Below are positions 48,214 to 56,055 of a stretch of 64,000 bases of DNA, piece after piece (position 1 is the first letter of the stretch; every line of letters begins with the position of its first letter). The notes under the pieces were generated by a model. The model was not told where the DNA came from. It did not search any database and worked only from the letters and a program-made list of their open reading frames with translations. Source of the DNA: Streptomyces sp. TG1A-8 (GTDB taxonomy: Bacteria > Actinomycetota > Actinomycetes > Streptomycetales > Streptomycetaceae). The stretch spans positions 2,480,001 to 2,544,000 of the forward strand of contig NZ_JASTLB010000001.1 in the NCBI RefSeq assembly GCF_030499535.1, written 5' to 3'. The translations under genes were made by a program, and so were the position numbers.

Positions 48214-50994
48214 GTGCCATACGGCTTGCCCGAGTGGCTCGCCCGTACGGCAGCCGACGTCCCCGGCACGGTCCGTCAAAGACCCCCGCGCTCGCCTCGC
48301 ACCGCGCCACACAGAAGAGGCAGCACCCTGACTACGACGTTTCGAGACCTCGGGATCCTTCCCGAGACGGCCGAGGCCCTGGAAGCCGTCGGCATCATCA
48401 CCCCCTTCCCCATCCAGGAGATGACGCTCCCCGTCGCCCTTTCCGGCACGGACGTCATCGGCCAGGCCAAGACCGGCACCGGCAAGACGCTGGGCTTCGG
48501 CCTCCCGCTCCTGGAGCGCGTGACCGTCCCCGCCGACGTCGAGGCGGGACGCGCCGCCCCCGAGGCCCTCACCGACGCCCCGCAGGCGCTCGTCGTGGTG
48601 CCCACGCGCGAGCTGTGCACGCAGGTCACGAACGACCTCCTGACGGCCGGCAAGGCCCGCGACGTGCGCGTGCTGGCGATCTACGGCGGCCGGGCCTACG
48701 AGCCCCAGGTCGAGGCCCTGAAGAAGGGCGTCGACGTGATCGTCGGCACGCCGGGCCGTCTGCTGGACCTGGCCGGGCAGAAGAAGCTGGACCTGAAGCA
48801 CGTCCGGTGCCTGGTGCTCGACGAGGCCGACGAGATGCTCGACCTGGGCTTCCTGCCCGACGTCGAGAGGATCATGGACATGCTGCCGGCCCGGCGCCAG
48901 ACCATGCTGTTCTCGGCCACCATGCCGGGCGCGGTCATCGGCCTGGCCCGCCGCTACATGTCGCAGCCCACGCACATCCGCGCCACCGCGCCGGACGACG
49001 AGGGCGTGACGGTGGCGAACATCAAGCAGTTCGTCTACCGCGCGCACTCCATGGACAAGCCGGAGATGATCGCCCGCATTCTGCAGTCCGAGGGCCGCGG
49101 TCTCGCGATGATCTTCTGCCGGACGAAGCGGACGGCGGCGGACATCGCCGATCAGCTCCAGCAGCGCGGGTTCGCCTCGGGCGCCGTCCACGGCGACCTG
49201 GGCCAGGGTGCGCGCGAGCAGGCCCTGCGGGCCTTCCGCAACGGCAAGGTCGACGTCCTGGTGTGCACCGACGTCGCCGCGCGCGGCATCGACGTCGAGG
49301 GCGTCACCCACGTCATCAACTACCAGTCCCCCGAGGACGAGAAGACGTACCTGCACCGCGTCGGCCGTACGGGCCGCGCGGGCGCCAAGGGCACGGCGGT
49401 CACGTTCGTCGACTGGGACGACATCCCGCGCTGGCAGCTGATCAACAAGGCGCTGGAGCTGAATTTCAACGACCCGGTGGAGACGTACTCGACGTCCCCG
49501 CACCTGTTCTCCGACCTCAACATCCCCGCGGGTACGAAGGGCGTGCTGCCGCGCGCGGAGCGGACCCGCGCCGGGCTGGACGCGGAGGAACTGGAGGACC
49601 TCGGCGAGACCGGCGGCCGCGGTGCGCGCGGTCGCGGTGGCCGGGGCGGTCGCGGGGAGCGCGCCGGTTCCGGCGCCCGCGTCGAGTCCGGCACCGCCGA
49701 GCGGGAGCGTCCGGCACGTGCGCCGCGGCGCCGCCGCCGTACACGCGGCGGAGCCCCGCTGGACGCCTCCCCCGCCACGGCCCCCACGGCACCGGCCGCC
49801 GAGACCGGCACCGCCGGGACCGAGGAGGCCACGGCACCGGCCCGCATACCGCGCCGCCGTCGCCGCACGCGCAGCGGAACGGGCACGGAGCCGCTGGCGA
49901 CCGCCTCGGCAACCGTGACTCCCGAGGCCGCCGCGGCTGCCGTGGAGTCGCTGGACACGGCGGAGGGCCCGGCCACGCCGGACGCCCCGCGCCGCCGCAC
50001 CCGGAAGCAGGCGGAGGCGGCCGGGCAGACGCCGGCCGCCTCCGCGGTGACCGGATCCGCGGTACTCGAGCCGGCACCGGTGGCTGCCGCCCCGGAGACG
50101 CCGGAGGTCGCCGGGGCTCCCGGGACCAGGCCGCGCCGCACCCGCAAGGCGGCGGCCACCGCCGCCGAAACGGCCGTGGACACGGCCGCAGGCACCGACG
50201 AGACCGCCCCGGAGACCAAGCCCCGCCGCACCCGCAAGACCGCCGCCGCCGCCGAAACCGCGGTGGACACGGCCGAGGCCACCGAAGCCAAGCCGCGCCG
50301 CCGCACCCGCAAGACGGCCGAGCCCACCACCGAAACGGCCGTGGACACGGCCGCAGGCACCGACGAGACCGCCCCGGAGACCAAGCCCCGCCGCACCCGC
50401 AAGACCGCCGCCACCGCCGAAACCGCCGTGGACACGGCCGAGGCCACCGAAGCCAAGCCGCGCCGCCGCACCCGCAAGACGGCCGAGCCCACCACCGAAA
50501 CGGCCCTGGACACGGCCGCAGGCACCGACGAGACCGCCCCGGAGACCAAGCCCCGCCGCACCCGCAAGACCGCCGCCACCGCCGAAACCGCCGTGGACAC
50601 GGCCGAGGCCACCGAAGCCAAGCCGCGCCGCCGCACCCGCAAGACGGCCGAGCCCACCACCGAAACGGCCCTGGACACGGCCGCAGGCACCGACGAGACC
50701 GCCCCGGAGACCAAGCCCCGCCGCACCCGCAAGACCGCCGCCACCGCCGAAACCGTCGAGGACGGTGCCGAGGTGGCCGCGCCCCGGGCGCGGCGGACCC
50801 GCAAGGCCGTTGCCGAGGCGGCTGTTCCGGAGATTCCGGCGCAGGCCACCGAGGAGCCGGAGGTCAAGCCGCGGCGCCGCACCCGCAAGGTCGCGGCGCC
50901 GGCCGCCGAAGCCGCCGGCGGGGCGGCCGAGGCCCGGCCCAAGGCGCGCCGGACGCGGAAGGCGACGGCGGCCGTGGAGGCTCCCGAGGCCTGA
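48214..50994 (+). CDS. DEAD-box RNA helicase with long repetitive basic C-terminal tail
   Basis: 926 residues from the GTG at 48214. The helicase core covers about 40-420: TTTFRDLGILPETAEALEAV (Q-motif region), GQAKTGTGKTLGFGLPLL (motif I), PTRELCTQV (Ia), LDEADEMLDLGF (DEAD), LFSATMPG (SAT), DVAARGIDVEGVTHVINY and HRVGRTGRAGAKG (VI). From about 470 the tail is Ala/Thr/Arg/Lys-rich with roughly eleven PRRTRK or PRRRTRK motifs and a 165-bp tandem repeat. It may bind RNA or rRNA. The first 38 residues are not helicase-like. Leu39 is a CTG preceded by AGAAGAGG at good spacing and may be the true, non-AUG start. Confidence 0.93.
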   Translation: MPYGLPEWLARTAADVPGTVRQRPPRSPRTAPHRRGSTLTTTFRDLGILPETAEALEAVGIITPFPIQEMTLPVALSGTDVIGQAKTGTGKTLGFGLPLLERVTVPADVEAGRAAPEALTDAPQALVVVPTRELCTQVTNDLLTAGKARDVRVLAIYGGRAYEPQVEALKKGVDVIVGTPGRLLDLAGQKKLDLKHVRCLVLDEADEMLDLGFLPDVERIMDMLPARRQTMLFSATMPGAVIGLARRYMSQPTHIRATAPDDEGVTVANIKQFVYRAHSMDKPEMIARILQSEGRGLAMIFCRTKRTAADIADQLQQRGFASGAVHGDLGQGAREQALRAFRNGKVDVLVCTDVAARGIDVEGVTHVINYQSPEDEKTYLHRVGRTGRAGAKGTAVTFVDWDDIPRWQLINKALELNFNDPVETYSTSPHLFSDLNIPAGTKGVLPRAERTRAGLDAEELEDLGETGGRGARGRGGRGGRGERAGSGARVESGTAERERPARAPRRRRRTRGGAPLDASPATAPTAPAAETGTAGTEEATAPARIPRRRRRTRSGTGTEPLATASATVTPEAAAAAVESLDTAEGPATPDAPRRRTRKQAEAAGQTPAASAVTGSAVLEPAPVAAAPETPEVAGAPGTRPRRTRKAAATAAETAVDTAAGTDETAPETKPRRTRKTAAAAETAVDTAEATEAKPRRRTRKTAEPTTETAVDTAAGTDETAPETKPRRTRKTAATAETAVDTAEATEAKPRRRTRKTAEPTTETALDTAAGTDETAPETKPRRTRKTAATAETAVDTAEATEAKPRRRTRKTAEPTTETALDTAAGTDETAPETKPRRTRKTAATAETVEDGAEVAAPRARRTRKAVAEAAVPEIPAQATEEPEVKPRRRTRKVAAPAAEAAGGAAEARPKARRTRKATAAVEAPEA
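50165..50755 (+). repeat. 165-bp tandem repeat, about 3.6 copies, in the helicase tail
   Basis: Units start at 50176, 50341, 50506 and 50671, an exact 165-base period (55 codons), with very few differences between copies. Each unit encodes one KPRRTRK and one KPRRRTRK motif separated by Thr/Ala/Asp/Glu spacers. The near identity at DNA level indicates recent expansion. Confidence 0.95.
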
Positions 50995-51030
50995 TCCGGC
51001 ACGCGCCGAACCCGCGCGCCACGTCCTCAC

Positions 51031-51068
51031 CCGGTGGCCCGGTCCCTGCCCAGGGACCGGGCCACCGG
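51031..51068 (+). terminator. 18-bp perfect hairpin after the helicase gene
   Basis: CCGGTGGCCCGGTCCCTG and its exact complement are separated by a CC loop, 36 bases after the helicase stop. Confidence 0.8.
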
Positions 51069-51260
51069 TGCGTCCGCACGTGGAACCGACACCCCGCCCC
51101 CCACCCACATACACAGGCCGGCCCCACAGCCCGCGGCACTCCGCCCCTCCCTCCCCGGGGCCGCGAGGAGCCGAGCGACCGGCACCCGCACGCCGGTACC
51201 CGAGGGATCACCCCACCCCGCCGGGCGTCCCGCACTCCGCGCCCCCGATACCCTCTCCGC

Positions 51261-52190
51261 ATGAGCAGGCCCCCCACCTTCGTCCCGCCCCCCGGCGCCC
51301 GTGCGTACGCGCTGCGGACCGCGCGCGGTGAGTTCGCCGTCGTCGACGCGCCCGTGGCCGACGGGGTCGAACCCAGGGGGGTCGCCCTGCTGGTGCCGGG
51401 GTTCACCGGGAGCAAGGAGGACTTCAACCCGGTGCAGGCGCCGCTGGCCGGGCGCGGGTACCGCACCGTCGCGGTGGACGGGCGCGGGCAGTTCGAGTCG
51501 GACGGACCCGACGGCGACGAATCCGCCTACGCCCAGGAGGAGCTGGCGCGGGACGTGCTGGCGCAGGCGGAGGCGGTCGGCGGGCCGGTGCACCTGCTGG
51601 GGCACTCGCTGGGCGGCCAGATCGCGCGTGCGGCCGTGCTGCTCGACCACTCGGCGTTCGCGTCGTTCACCCTGATGGCCTCCGGCCCGGCGCAGATCTC
51701 GGTCTCCCAGCAGCAGCGCGTCGAGCTGCTGCGGGACGCCCTCGCCGTGATGACGATGGCGCAGGTGTGGGACGCGATCCAGGCGATGGAGACGCCCGAG
51801 GAGACGGCCACGGGCGGCCTCGACGGCGGCCTGGACGACCGGGAGGATCTGCGGCGCCGCTGGCTGGGCACCAGGCCCGCCCAACTCCTGTCCACCGGAC
51901 GCCAGTTGTGCGTAGAGCCGGACCGGGTCGCGGAACTGGCCGCCGTACCGCTGCCGTTCCACGTCCTGTCGGGCGAGCGGGACGACACCTGGCCGCCGGC
52001 GCTGCTCGACGACATGGCCGTACGGCTGGGCGCGCGTCGGACGGTCGTCGAAGGGGCCGGGCACTCGCCCAACACCGACCGCCCGCTCGCCACGGCCCGC
52101 GCCCTCGCGGACTTCTGGGACGGGTCCGCGAACCGGGACCGGACGGCGACCCCCGGGGGGTGCCCGCCCGAGCCGGAGGGGACCGCCTAG
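51261..52190 (+). CDS. Alpha/beta-hydrolase
   Basis: 309 residues. Features: ALLVPGFTGSKEDFNPVQAP, AVDGRGQFESDGPDGD, LLGHSLGGQIARAAVLL (nucleophile in GHSLGG), LSGERDDTWPPALLDD (acid) and VVEGAGHSPNTDRP (His). Substrate unknown; no signal peptide. No Shine-Dalgarno; TACCCT ends six bases before the ATG, consistent with a leaderless transcript. Its stop overlaps the convergent NYN gene stop by three bases. Confidence 0.9.
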   Translation: MSRPPTFVPPPGARAYALRTARGEFAVVDAPVADGVEPRGVALLVPGFTGSKEDFNPVQAPLAGRGYRTVAVDGRGQFESDGPDGDESAYAQEELARDVLAQAEAVGGPVHLLGHSLGGQIARAAVLLDHSAFASFTLMASGPAQISVSQQQRVELLRDALAVMTMAQVWDAIQAMETPEETATGGLDGGLDDREDLRRRWLGTRPAQLLSTGRQLCVEPDRVAELAAVPLPFHVLSGERDDTWPPALLDDMAVRLGARRTVVEGAGHSPNTDRPLATARALADFWDGSANRDRTATPGGCPPEPEGTA

Positions 52191-53092
52191 TACTGCGCCT
52201 GCAGGTGCTCCCAGAAGCCGTCGCGCAGGGCGCGGCGCAGGTCGGCCTGGCCGCGCAGGGAGTACTGGAGGAGCCCCTCGGCCTCGACCAGCAGGTCCTG
52301 GTCGACGGAGCCGGGCAGGTAGGGGTGGCCGGGGAGGAGTTCGGCCAGGGGCTCGCGGCCCCGTGCGGCCAGCCACTTGGCCGCGATCTGGGCGCCGACG
52401 AAGCGGACCTCCTCGCGGGTGGGCCGGGCCCCGGCGGTGGCCTCGTAGGCGGCGGCCGTGCGGCGCGAGACGTAGGGCTTGAAGAACTCCAGGTCGAGGG
52501 TGCGCTGGCTGTCGACCTCCCAGAGCAGCGGTTCGGCCTGGTTGCGCCCCTCGGGTGCCTCGATGCCCCACAGGTGGACGCGGGCGCCGTAGCCCTGGGC
52601 CGCCTCGACCGCGGACACCAGGTCCTCGTCGCCGCCGAGGAGGGCCGCGTCGCTGATGGCACGGTGGCGGGCTAGGGACTCCAGGTCGGAGCGGATGAGC
52701 GAGTCGACGCCCTTTTGCTGGTTGTTGGCGTTGAGGTTGCCCAGGCGGACCTTGACGTCGGGCAGTTCGGCGATGGTCTGCTGCTCGGCGGTGTGGATGC
52801 GGCGGCGGGCGCCGTCGTACCAGTAGACGCGCAGCAGGCGGCTGTCCGCGAAGATCGTGCGGGCCCTGTCGATGAGCGCTTCGATCAGGCCCTCGGCGTC
52901 GAGGTCGAAGGCGCGCCGGTCCTCCGTGCCGGCGACCAGCCGGCCGGCGGCCGCGTACAGGTAGCCCGCGTCGACGAAGATCGCGTGGGTGGAGGGCGTC
53001 TTCGCCACCTCGGCGAGCATGCGCTGCAGCAGCTCGTTCGTGCGGTCGATGCGGGCGCCCATGGCCGCCAGGTCGTCGTTCATCGCCTCCAT
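52187..53092 (-). CDS. NYN-domain (PIN-like) putative ribonuclease
   Basis: 301 residues. The NYN/PIN-like core has AIFVDAGYLYAAAGRL (first Asp), RLLRVYWYDGARRRI, NANNQQKGVDSLIRSDLESL (Lys, Asp) and ISDAALLGGDEDLVSAVEAA (Asp pair). It is followed by ARVHLWGIEAPEGRNQAEPL. This acidic set would bind metal for RNA cleavage, as in the NYN and LOTUS-associated families. The C-terminal 100 residues form a separate helical region (REEVRFVGAQIAAKWLAARG). The start is uncertain: ATG at 53092 (MEAMNDD) or 53083; neither has a strong ribosome site. It may process or decay RNA. Confidence 0.87.
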   Translation of the reverse strand: MEAMNDDLAAMGARIDRTNELLQRMLAEVAKTPSTHAIFVDAGYLYAAAGRLVAGTEDRRAFDLDAEGLIEALIDRARTIFADSRLLRVYWYDGARRRIHTAEQQTIAELPDVKVRLGNLNANNQQKGVDSLIRSDLESLARHRAISDAALLGGDEDLVSAVEAAQGYGARVHLWGIEAPEGRNQAEPLLWEVDSQRTLDLEFFKPYVSRRTAAAYEATAGARPTREEVRFVGAQIAAKWLAARGREPLAELLPGHPYLPGSVDQDLLVEAEGLLQYSLRGQADLRRALRDGFWEHLQAQY

Positions 53093-53288
53093 TGTCCCGG
53101 TGGTCACGCTGCGAACACAACCGGTCCCGATCAGTTCCACGACTACCACTTACCGGTCAGTAATTAGTTGTTCGAAAAATTTTTTTAGCGTAGGGAATGT
53201 TTGTAACGTACGGACCGTTGGATACGTACGACACCACGTCACCCCAAGTAGTTCTCCGCAGGAGGATGACCAGACGAAGGGAGAAGCC

Positions 53289-53441
53289 ATGCGCTTCGAA
53301 ATCATGCGACTCGACGAGGTCGACGGCACCACCGTGGACAGCACCGTCGTGGACGCCGCCTCCGTCAACCGGATCGTGCAGCAGGCCGCCGCCATAGGGC
53401 AGCGCCTGTGGATCCGCCCGGCCGACACCCCGGCCTCGTAG
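53289..53441 (+). CDS. 50-residue conserved small protein behind an A/T-rich promoter
   Basis: From the ATG at 53289 (GGGAG upstream) the product starts MRFEIMRLDEVDGTTVDSTV and ends RLWIRPADTPAS. It is soluble, mildly acidic and without Cys. The preceding 53155-53245 stretch is the most A/T-rich of the window (seven T in a row near 53180), and a strong terminator follows the gene. A private promoter and terminator around such a short frame argue for an abundant transcript. I recall similar short proteins in other Streptomyces but no function. Confidence 0.75.
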   Translation: MRFEIMRLDEVDGTTVDSTVVDAASVNRIVQQAAAIGQRLWIRPADTPAS

Positions 53442-53477
53442 CAGACACAGACGCGGATCACCGCAGACGCCTTCGAA

Positions 53478-53508
53478 GCCCCCGCACGGACCGACGCCGT
53501 GCGGGGGC
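53478..53508 (+). terminator. 10-bp stem terminator
   Basis: GCCCCCGCAC / GTGCGGGGGC with an 11-base loop, 36 bases after the 50-residue gene. Confidence 0.75.
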
Positions 53509-53539
53509 CTCGTACGTCCGGGCACCGTGCGCCGGGGGC

Positions 53540-54145
53540 TCAGGCGCCCCTGATCACCTGCGTGACCCCGTTGATGATCTGCTGCACGGCGATCGCGGAG
53601 AGCATCATGCCCGCGAGCCGTGTCACCAGGACCACCCCCCCGTCCTTGATGACCCGGATGATCAGCAGCGAGTAGCGCATCACCAGCCACAGCACGACGT
53701 GGATCGCGAGGATCGCGGACCACACCGAGACCTGCGTGGACACGCTGTCGGCCCTCTGCACGGCCAGGATCACCGACACGATGGCGCCCGGGCCCGCCAG
53801 CAGCGGCATGCCCAGCGGGACGAGGGCGACGTTCACGTCCTTGGTCTGCTTGGGCTCGTCGGTCTTGCCGGTGAGCAGGTCCAGCGCGATCAGCAGGAGC
53901 AGCAGCCCGCCCGCGATCATCAGCGCGGGGACGGAGACGTGCAGGTAGTCCAGGATCCGGTGGCCGAGGACACCGAAGACGGCGATGACGCCGCCCGCCA
54001 CGCAGACGGCCTGGAAGGCCATCCGCCTCTGCACCTTGGCCGGCCGTCCGGCGGTCAGGGCGAGGAAGATGGGGGTGATCCCCGGGGGATCCATGATGAC
54101 GAAAAGGGTCAGGAACAGGGAGCCGAAGACGGCGGCGTCGAACAT
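53540..54145 (-). CDS. MarC-family (UPF0056) membrane protein
   Basis: 201 residues with six predicted membrane helices. The two halves carry the family's repeated motif: LFVIMDPPGITPIFLALTAG near the N-terminus and LVPLGMPLLAGPGAIVSVIL in the second half. MarC proteins were once linked to antibiotic resistance, but that was withdrawn; the transported substrate is unknown. The ATG at 54145 is chosen; a TTG four codons upstream is an alternative. It lies 78 bases downstream of the PHP gene on the same strand. Confidence 0.92.
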   Translation of the reverse strand: MFDAAVFGSLFLTLFVIMDPPGITPIFLALTAGRPAKVQRRMAFQAVCVAGGVIAVFGVLGHRILDYLHVSVPALMIAGGLLLLLIALDLLTGKTDEPKQTKDVNVALVPLGMPLLAGPGAIVSVILAVQRADSVSTQVSVWSAILAIHVVLWLVMRYSLLIIRVIKDGGVVLVTRLAGMMLSAIAVQQIINGVTQVIRGA

Positions 54146-54223
54146 GGCGGTGCGCAAGGCCTTGCGGAAGAGGGGGTGACGGGGGGTGCGGGCGCGAGCG
54201 GGTGAGGCGCGCCGGCCTCGGCC

Positions 54224-55081
54224 TCAGGCTCCGCCGGTCCCCGGCACCGGGAACGCCCCGGTCGCGCGCCGGGTGATCTCCCCGTACACCTCGGGGTCCG
54301 TCGTGTGCGCGCCCAGCGACACGGTCTTGCGGCTGCCGTGGTAGTCCGAGGACCCGGTGACCAGCAGCCCCAGCTCCTTCGCCAGGCCCCGCAGCCGGGC
54401 CCGCGCGTCGGCGTCGTGGTCCATGTGGTCGACCTCGACGCCGTCCAGACCGGCCGCGGCCATCTCGGCGATCGCCGCCTCCGGGACCGTACGGCCGCGC
54501 TTGGCGGCGGCCGGGTGCGCGAAGACGGCCACGCCGCCCGCGCCCTTGATCAGCCGGATCGCCTCGAAGGGGTCGGTCTCGTGCTTCGCCACGAAGGCCC
54601 GGCCGCCGTCGGCCAGCCATTCCGGGGTGAACGCGTCGCCGACGGTGGGCACCACGCCCAGTTCGACGAGCGCGGAGGCGACGTGCGGGCGCCCCACGGA
54701 ACCGCCGGCGGCGATCCGCTCGACCTGCTCCCAGGTGACGGGCACGCCCAGCGCGTTGAGCCTGGTGACCATGGCCCGGGCCCGCGGCACCCGGTCGTCC
54801 CGGACCAGTTCGCGCTCGGCGAGCAGGGCGGGCTCCCCGGGGTCGAAGAGGTAGGCCAGCATGTGCATGGAGACGCCGTCGATGCGGCAGGACAGCTCGG
54901 CGCCGGTGACCAGCGTGAGTCCCGCGGGCAGCGCGGCGATCGCCTCGGCGTGACCGCGGGTGCTGTCGTGGTCGGTCAGCGCGACGACGTCCAGTCCGGC
55001 CGCGGCGGCGTTGCGCACCAGCTCGGCCGGGGTGTCCGTGCCGTCGGAGGCCGTGGAGTGACAGTGCAGGTCGATGCGCAC
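54224..55081 (-). CDS. PHP-domain phosphoesterase
   Basis: 285 residues. The trinuclear metal-site residues of PHP enzymes appear in order: IDLHCHSTASDG (HxH), VALTDHDSTRGH, VTGAELSC (Glu), GGVAVFAHPAAAKRG (His), VEVDHMDHD, and VTGSSDYHGSR (Asp-x-His). Related enzymes hydrolyse nucleoside 3',5'-bisphosphate or short RNA (YciV/RnmA-type), so RNA turnover is plausible. The GTG start at 55081 has TTGGAG five bases upstream. Confidence 0.93.
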   Translation of the reverse strand: MRIDLHCHSTASDGTDTPAELVRNAAAAGLDVVALTDHDSTRGHAEAIAALPAGLTLVTGAELSCRIDGVSMHMLAYLFDPGEPALLAERELVRDDRVPRARAMVTRLNALGVPVTWEQVERIAAGGSVGRPHVASALVELGVVPTVGDAFTPEWLADGGRAFVAKHETDPFEAIRLIKGAGGVAVFAHPAAAKRGRTVPEAAIAEMAAAGLDGVEVDHMDHDADARARLRGLAKELGLLVTGSSDYHGSRKTVSLGAHTTDPEVYGEITRRATGAFPVPGTGGA

Positions 55082-55202
55082 GGTGACTCCAAGCGGTGCC
55101 GGGGCGGAGGGGGACACCCAAGGATAACCGCAGCACGACATGCCCCGTCACACCCGCAGCGGGCCCGCACCCCCTACAACCCCCGCCCGCCCGGGTGCCG
55201 GG

Positions 55203-55240
55203 CCGCGTCCGGCCGGCAGCCGCGCGCCGGCCGGACGCGG
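55203..55240 (-). terminator. 15-bp stem terminator after DUF6758 gene
   Basis: CCGCGTCCGGCCGGC / GCCGGCCGGACGCGG with an 8-base loop, directly beyond the stop at 55242. Confidence 0.75.
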
Positions 55241-55241
55241 G

Positions 55242-55883
55242 TCAGGGACGCAGCAGCCTCGGTGACAGCGCCCCGCACGGGACCAGGTCCAGCTCGGCCC
55301 CCGCCTCGCGCAGGTCCGTCAGCACCACTTCGTCGTACATCAGCAGCCCCGACTGCTCGGGCCACATCACCGCCCACAGCCACATGCCGAGGGCCTCGCC
55401 GGCGAAGACGGCACGGTCGTCGGGGGTGCGGAAGACGTGCCAGAGCGGGGTCGGGCGGCCGGCGGCCAGGACCTTCGCCTGGGGCGGCTTCTCCACGTTC
55501 ATGTACGAACCCGGGTCCGGGCCGTCGATGCCCGCGTACCGGGCGCCGAGGCCGACGCCGAGCTCCTCGGCGACGAGGATCAGCTCGCCGGGTCCGCCGA
55601 GCGGGCCGGGTCCGGAGCAGGCCACGGCGGTCGCACGGCCCCCGGTGCGTTCGTCCCCCGCGTAGGTCACGCCCGTGAACAGCCAGCCGACCGGCAGCGG
55701 CCAGGGCATCCAGACCGGGACCCGGGTGCGTTGGACCACGACGCCGAGCGCCTCGACGCTGGGCGGGATCACGGGCTGCAGCGGATGCACCGGACCGTGC
55801 GCCTCGCACTGCCAGGTGTCGGCGAAGAGGCCGGGAGCCCTGACCCGGCCACCACACTTCGGGCAACTGGGTTCGCCCCTCAT
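55242..55883 (-). CDS. DUF6758 family protein with N-terminal zinc ribbon-like element
   Basis: 213 residues. It begins MRGEPSCPKCGGRVRAPGLF followed by WQCEAHG, a CxxC...C half that could hold zinc with the nearby His. The rest is a beta-rich domain with VPVWMPWPLPVGWLFTGV and ALGMWLWAVMWPEQSGLLMY blocks, unusually rich in Trp. This corresponds to a streptomycete-specific family (DUF6758) without known role. The ribosome site GTGGAG is close to the ATG. It stands alone between terminator and MFS promoter. Confidence 0.82.
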   Translation of the reverse strand: MRGEPSCPKCGGRVRAPGLFADTWQCEAHGPVHPLQPVIPPSVEALGVVVQRTRVPVWMPWPLPVGWLFTGVTYAGDERTGGRATAVACSGPGPLGGPGELILVAEELGVGLGARYAGIDGPDPGSYMNVEKPPQAKVLAAGRPTPLWHVFRTPDDRAVFAGEALGMWLWAVMWPEQSGLLMYDEVVLTDLREAGAELDLVPCGALSPRLLRP

Positions 55884-55983
55884 AGAGCTCCACGCTCCTA
55901 CCCCGGCCCGCCCGCGTCAAGGACGATCACCCGTCCGGACGGAACCGGGCACCCGGCCCGGCCGGACACCGACTGGATGCACC

Positions 55984-56013
55984 TTGCATTAGTTAGCCCG
56001 GCTAACTTACTAT
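55984..56013 (+). promoter_or_regulatory. MFS promoter with a 17-bp palindrome filling the spacer (operator)
   Basis: TTGCAT (55984-55989) and TACTAT (56008-56013) are separated by 18 bases. The palindrome AGTTAGCC-C-GGCTAACT (55991-56007) occupies that spacer exactly. A repressor bound there would block RNA polymerase. No regulator gene is adjacent. Confidence 0.75.
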
Positions 56014-56055
56014 GTGCATACAGCAACTACTTGTTCGCCGTGATGGGAGAAGCAC

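Noticed and set aside
50165..50755. Tandem repeats considered as a CRISPR-like array
   Set aside because: Repeats are contiguous, 165 bp long, without unique spacers, and encode protein in frame.
48054..52190. 1378-codon rightward frame spanning helicase and hydrolase
   Set aside because: It is the correct frame only for the hydrolase at its end; the rest is a shadow of the helicase.
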